Source of the DNA: Candidatus Nomurabacteria bacterium CG_4_10_14_0_2_um_filter_30_12
GTDB taxonomy: Bacteria; Patescibacteriota; Minisyncoccia; Phycocordibacterales; UBA9973
Direction of reading: 5' to 3'
Length of the DNA: 18,010 bases
NCBI GenBank assembly: GCA_002792755.1
Contig: PFOY01000028.1
Location: 1-18,010, forward strand
A program made the position numbers and the translations under genes. Below, piece by piece: positions 15,791 through 18,010 of the stretch (its first letter is position 1; every line of letters begins with the position of its first letter). Under the pieces are notes generated by a model that saw nothing but the letters and a program-made list of their open reading frames with translations, made no database searches and was not told the origin of the DNA.

Positions 15791-15825
15791 TACTTAATTA
15801 TACTACATTTATTTTTCTATTTGAA
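15788..15825 (-). promoter_or_regulatory. MBL-recO promoter with leaderless start
   Basis: On the minus strand TTCAAA (15825-15820) is a moderate -35. A 17-base spacer leads to a perfect TATAAT (15802-15797), then TAAGTA and the ATG at 15790. The six-base gap indicates that transcription begins at the ATG. Confidence 0.65.
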
Positions 15826-15868
15826 AAAAGGTACTATTTTCTGCGATAGCAGAGTTTAGTACCTTTTA
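15824..15868 (-). terminator. Intrinsic terminator after the PaaX/Cas2-like gene
   Basis: AAAAGGTACTA (15826-15836) is inverted at 15857-15867 around an inner CTGC/GCAG hairpin. On the minus strand the stem is followed by six T. It begins directly after the stop codon at 15869. It is nearly symmetric, but no plus-strand gene approaches it. Confidence 0.85.
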
Positions 15869-16345
15869 TTATTTAATAACATTTGATATTTTTAACATTT
15901 TTAAATTATTATAAATTTTTATTTTCTTTAAATAATCAATAAATTCCTTTGGCAACGGAGAAGGCCCTCTCCATACACTTCTTTGTATCATTTGATAATG
16001 AAATTTTTTTAAATGCCAACGAAGCCATTCTCTTTCAGCTTTTTTTGTCTCTGGAATATCAAACATTACGAGTAAATTTTTAGAATCATTTTTTGAAAAT
16101 TGAGATTCAAATTGTATTAAAGAATCATATTTTTTCTCAATATATTTTTTGCCACTAGGAGTCAAAAACCAACCAGAATTATCTTTTGCTATAAATTCTT
16201 TCTTCTTTAATTGATTAATCCCAGATTTAAGAGAATTATATTTATGTTGAGATAATTTCGGTATTCCAAATAAATTAACACTCACTCCTTTATAATTAAT
16301 CATAGTATTATTTAGTTCATTTAATATATCAAGAATTATAGACAT
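15869..16345 (-). CDS. PaaX-like / Cas2-like transcription regulator
   Basis: The 158-aa protein has an N-terminal winged-helix-like part (about 1-70; GINQLKKKEFIAKDNSGWFLTPSGKKYIEKK) and a C-terminal ferredoxin-like part (about 90-158). The C-terminal part carries LLVMFDIPETKKAEREWLRWHL and QMIQRSVWRGPSPLP, patterns shared by PaaX regulators and Cas2 nucleases. Cas2 annotation would be tempting, but there is no CRISPR array, cas1 or other cas gene in the window. The fused DNA-binding part fits a regulator better. It has its own promoter and terminator, as a stand-alone transcription unit. The target is unknown. Confidence 0.78.
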   Translation of the reverse strand: MSIILDILNELNNTMINYKGVSVNLFGIPKLSQHKYNSLKSGINQLKKKEFIAKDNSGWFLTPSGKKYIEKKYDSLIQFESQFSKNDSKNLLVMFDIPETKKAEREWLRWHLKKFHYQMIQRSVWRGPSPLPKEFIDYLKKIKIYNNLKMLKISNVIK

Positions 16346-16380
16346 AAATTCATTATACAGATAAAAAACAAAGGTAGCAA
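16343..16380 (-). promoter_or_regulatory. Promoter of the PaaX/Cas2-like gene with leaderless start
   Basis: On the minus strand TTGCTA (16380-16375) lies 17 bases before TATAAT (16357-16352). GAATTT and the ATG at 16345 follow. The -35 sits in one arm of the ileS terminator, so the two units are packed together. Confidence 0.65.
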
Positions 16381-16410
16381 ACTCAGCTATCGCTGATTTT
16401 GCTACCTTTT
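16362..16410. terminator. ileS intrinsic terminator
   Basis: AAAGGTAGCAAA (16370-16381) is inverted at 16398-16409 around an inner TCAGC/GCTGA hairpin. On the minus strand it is followed by TTTGTTTTTT. The design matches the terminator at 15824-15868, including the TATCGC-type loop. Confidence 0.85.
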
Positions 16411-16434
16411 TATAAAAATATATATATATTATGT

Positions 16435-18010
16435 TTATTTCTCTATCTTAATTTTAAAAACTAATTCATCTATTTTTAAAGAGTCACCTTCGTTTGCTTT
16501 GAATTCTATCTTAGAAGCAAGAATTATTTTCAAGAGCACTGTTTCAAATTTATGAATTAATTTTCTACCTTCATCATTAGTCTCAACAATAAGCGAAATT
16601 ATATCACTAGGAGTAAGTCCCATTTTTTTACGTATATCTTGGACAGCCCGAACAAGTTCACGATAATCTCCTTCTTCTTTTAAATCTGGTGTCATTTTTG
16701 TATCAAGATTTACTTTTTGAATACCTATTTTTATTTTTAGAATATATTCAATATTTTTTATATTTAATTCATCTTTTATTATTTCCAAATATTCATCAGA
16801 TAATTTCTCAGCTATAATTTCCAATTTGTTCAAAGGCTGACGAACTTTTATCCCCGCCCTCTGGCGAGCTTCGAGGCCAAGAGTAACCAAACTTCTAACT
16901 GTTTCCATATTTTTCAAAACTTTCGGTTTACTAAACGAAAAAATTTTAAATTTCTTTTTAGGCCAACTCGTCAAATGCACACTTTCTTCATCTTTTTCTG
17001 TTCGTAATTTTAGCCAAATATTTTCAGAGGTAAATGGAGTAAATGGTGCTATTATTTTAGCTAAGGTTTTTAACACAAAATATAAAGTTTGCCTTGCTTC
17101 TTCATCCCCATCTTTTATTCTGTCGCGAGAACGACGCAAATACCAAGTAGAGAGATCTTCAATAAATAATTCAAGTGGTCGCGTTGCTAACGCTATATCA
17201 TATTTTTCCATTCTATCTGTTACATCATAAATGAACTCATCAAGTCTAGAAAGTATCCATTTATCCAAAATATTTTTTGATTTAGGAATATCACGACCTG
17301 CCCTGTAGCGAGCTTGCTCTGGTATGGGGTAAAGTTCATAAAATACTAAAACATTATTAAGCCTACCAATTATCTTATTTGAAATATCTTGAACAGCTTT
17401 TTCTAAAAAATTAATATCTTCTCCTTTCATTACAGGGCAAGACATCAAATAAAAGCGAAGTGCGTCTACTCCATACTTATTAAATAAAATCCATGGATCT
17501 GGAAAATTATTTTTTGATTTTGACATTTTTTGACCATCTTCAGCTAGAATAGTCCCAGTTGTGACAATATTTTTAAATGGTGCTTCATTAAACAAAATAG
17601 AGGAAATAACATGTGTATAATAAAACCATGTTCTAGTTTGAGCAATATATTCTGCAACAAAACCAGCTGGAAAATTTTTATTTTTCCAATCTAAATTTTC
17701 AAATGGATAATGATCTTGTGCAAAAGGCATTGACCCTGATTCAAACCAACAATCTATGACTTCAGGAATCCTACTATATTTTTCTTCTTTACTATCAATA
17801 AGTACAATTTTATCTATATAAGGCCTATGTAAATCAAGTTCAAAATTTTCATTATGCGGCAATGGAATAAAATCTAATTCTTTAATCTCAGCATTTTTAA
17901 ATGTTTTAATGTCATTTTCTAAATACTGTATAGTCTCAGTATCATTAAAACCTTTTGCTCCAGCAAAAAGGACACGAGCAGAACCTTCATGGGTAACAAC
18001 TAAAATATTT
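16435..18010 (-). CDS. ileS: Isoleucyl-tRNA synthetase, C-terminal part, with a histidine-phosphatase-like insertion at the edge
   Basis: This class I synthetase charges tRNA-Ile. The frame is open to the window edge, giving 524 visible residues; the catalytic N-terminus and most of the editing domain lie outside. DCWFESGSMPFAQ (86-98) and KMSKS (161-165 in GQKMSKSKNN) mark the second half of the catalytic core. The helical anticodon-binding domain follows, with the conserved EARQRAGIKVRQPL near residue 383. Residues 1-50 (ILVVTHEGSARVLF, then NAEIKELDF) do not look like IleRS. They match the C-terminal part of a histidine phosphatase, inserted before DLHRPYID. An apparent start at TTG 17862 is inside the gene and is not real. 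Confidence 0.92.
   Translation of the reverse strand, partial: NILVVTHEGSARVLFAGAKGFNDTETIQYLENDIKTFKNAEIKELDFIPLPHNENFELDLHRPYIDKIVLIDSKEEKYSRIPEVIDCWFESGSMPFAQDHYPFENLDWKNKNFPAGFVAEYIAQTRTWFYYTHVISSILFNEAPFKNIVTTGTILAEDGQKMSKSKNNFPDPWILFNKYGVDALRFYLMSCPVMKGEDINFLEKAVQDISNKIIGRLNNVLVFYELYPIPEQARYRAGRDIPKSKNILDKWILSRLDEFIYDVTDRMEKYDIALATRPLELFIEDLSTWYLRRSRDRIKDGDEEARQTLYFVLKTLAKIIAPFTPFTSENIWLKLRTEKDEESVHLTSWPKKKFKIFSFSKPKVLKNMETVRSLVTLGLEARQRAGIKVRQPLNKLEIIAEKLSDEYLEIIKDELNIKNIEYILKIKIGIQKVNLDTKMTPDLKEEGDYRELVRAVQDIRKKMGLTPSDIISLIVETNDEGRKLIHKFETVLLKIILASKIEFKANEGDSLKIDELVFKIKIEK

Noticed and set aside
15869..16345. CRISPR-Cas locus suggested by a Cas2-like domain
   Set aside because: No repeat-spacer array and no other cas gene exists in the window, and the fused winged-helix part fits a regulator.
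396..18010. Reassignment of TGA as a sense codon
   Set aside because: All genes read through at normal family length without any in-frame TGA, so there is no positive evidence for it.

Overview
The window looks like a low-GC bacterial chromosome segment from the candidate phyla radiation (Patescibacteria), probably a Parcubacteria-like lineage. The evidence is family-level: compact housekeeping genes, a short RecO without zinc-binding cysteines, an EF-P with a non-PGKG tip loop, a lone PaaX/Cas2-like regulator, an envelope protein of unknown function beside glycyl-tRNA synthetase, and an IleRS with an unusual inserted domain. Lineage is inferred from sequence character alone, with no database comparison.

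Layout. A short minus-strand gene fragment leaves the left edge (1-112). A regulatory and repeat-rich intergenic region follows (113-395). The plus strand then carries ftsK, a small membrane-anchored protein overlapping it, recA and efp. A terminator at 5022-5052 separates these from the minus strand, which carries everything to the right edge. Read in the direction of transcription, the minus-strand genes are: ileS (partial; 18010 to 16435); a PaaX/Cas2-like regulator; an MBL-fold hydrolase with recO; a 643-aa envelope protein with glyS and an M16 peptidase; an AI-2E family membrane protein with metG and tatD; and the rpsF-ssb-rpsR operon.

How it works together. Most genes serve translation (EF-P, S6, S18, MetRS, GlyRS, IleRS) or DNA maintenance (FtsK, RecA, RecO, SSB). 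Six transcription-unit heads carry a -10-like hexamer six or seven bases before the ATG, often as an extended -10 (TGn), with no Shine-Dalgarno. This suggests leaderless mRNAs. Other genes start differently. recA and ssb each start at the edge of a 120-bp element with inverted-repeat ends, and the terminal ACGGGAT supplies the first two bases of the ATG. metG has a shorter relative. rpsF has a structured leader in the place where S6:S18 autoregulatory RNAs occur.

The most notable points are the histidine-phosphatase-like segment inside the IleRS frame at the right edge, the start-codon-embedding repeat element, the leaderless start pattern, and the TAGGC-type repeat arrays on both sides of the ftsK unit. 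No tRNA, rRNA, CRISPR array, transposase or phage gene was seen.
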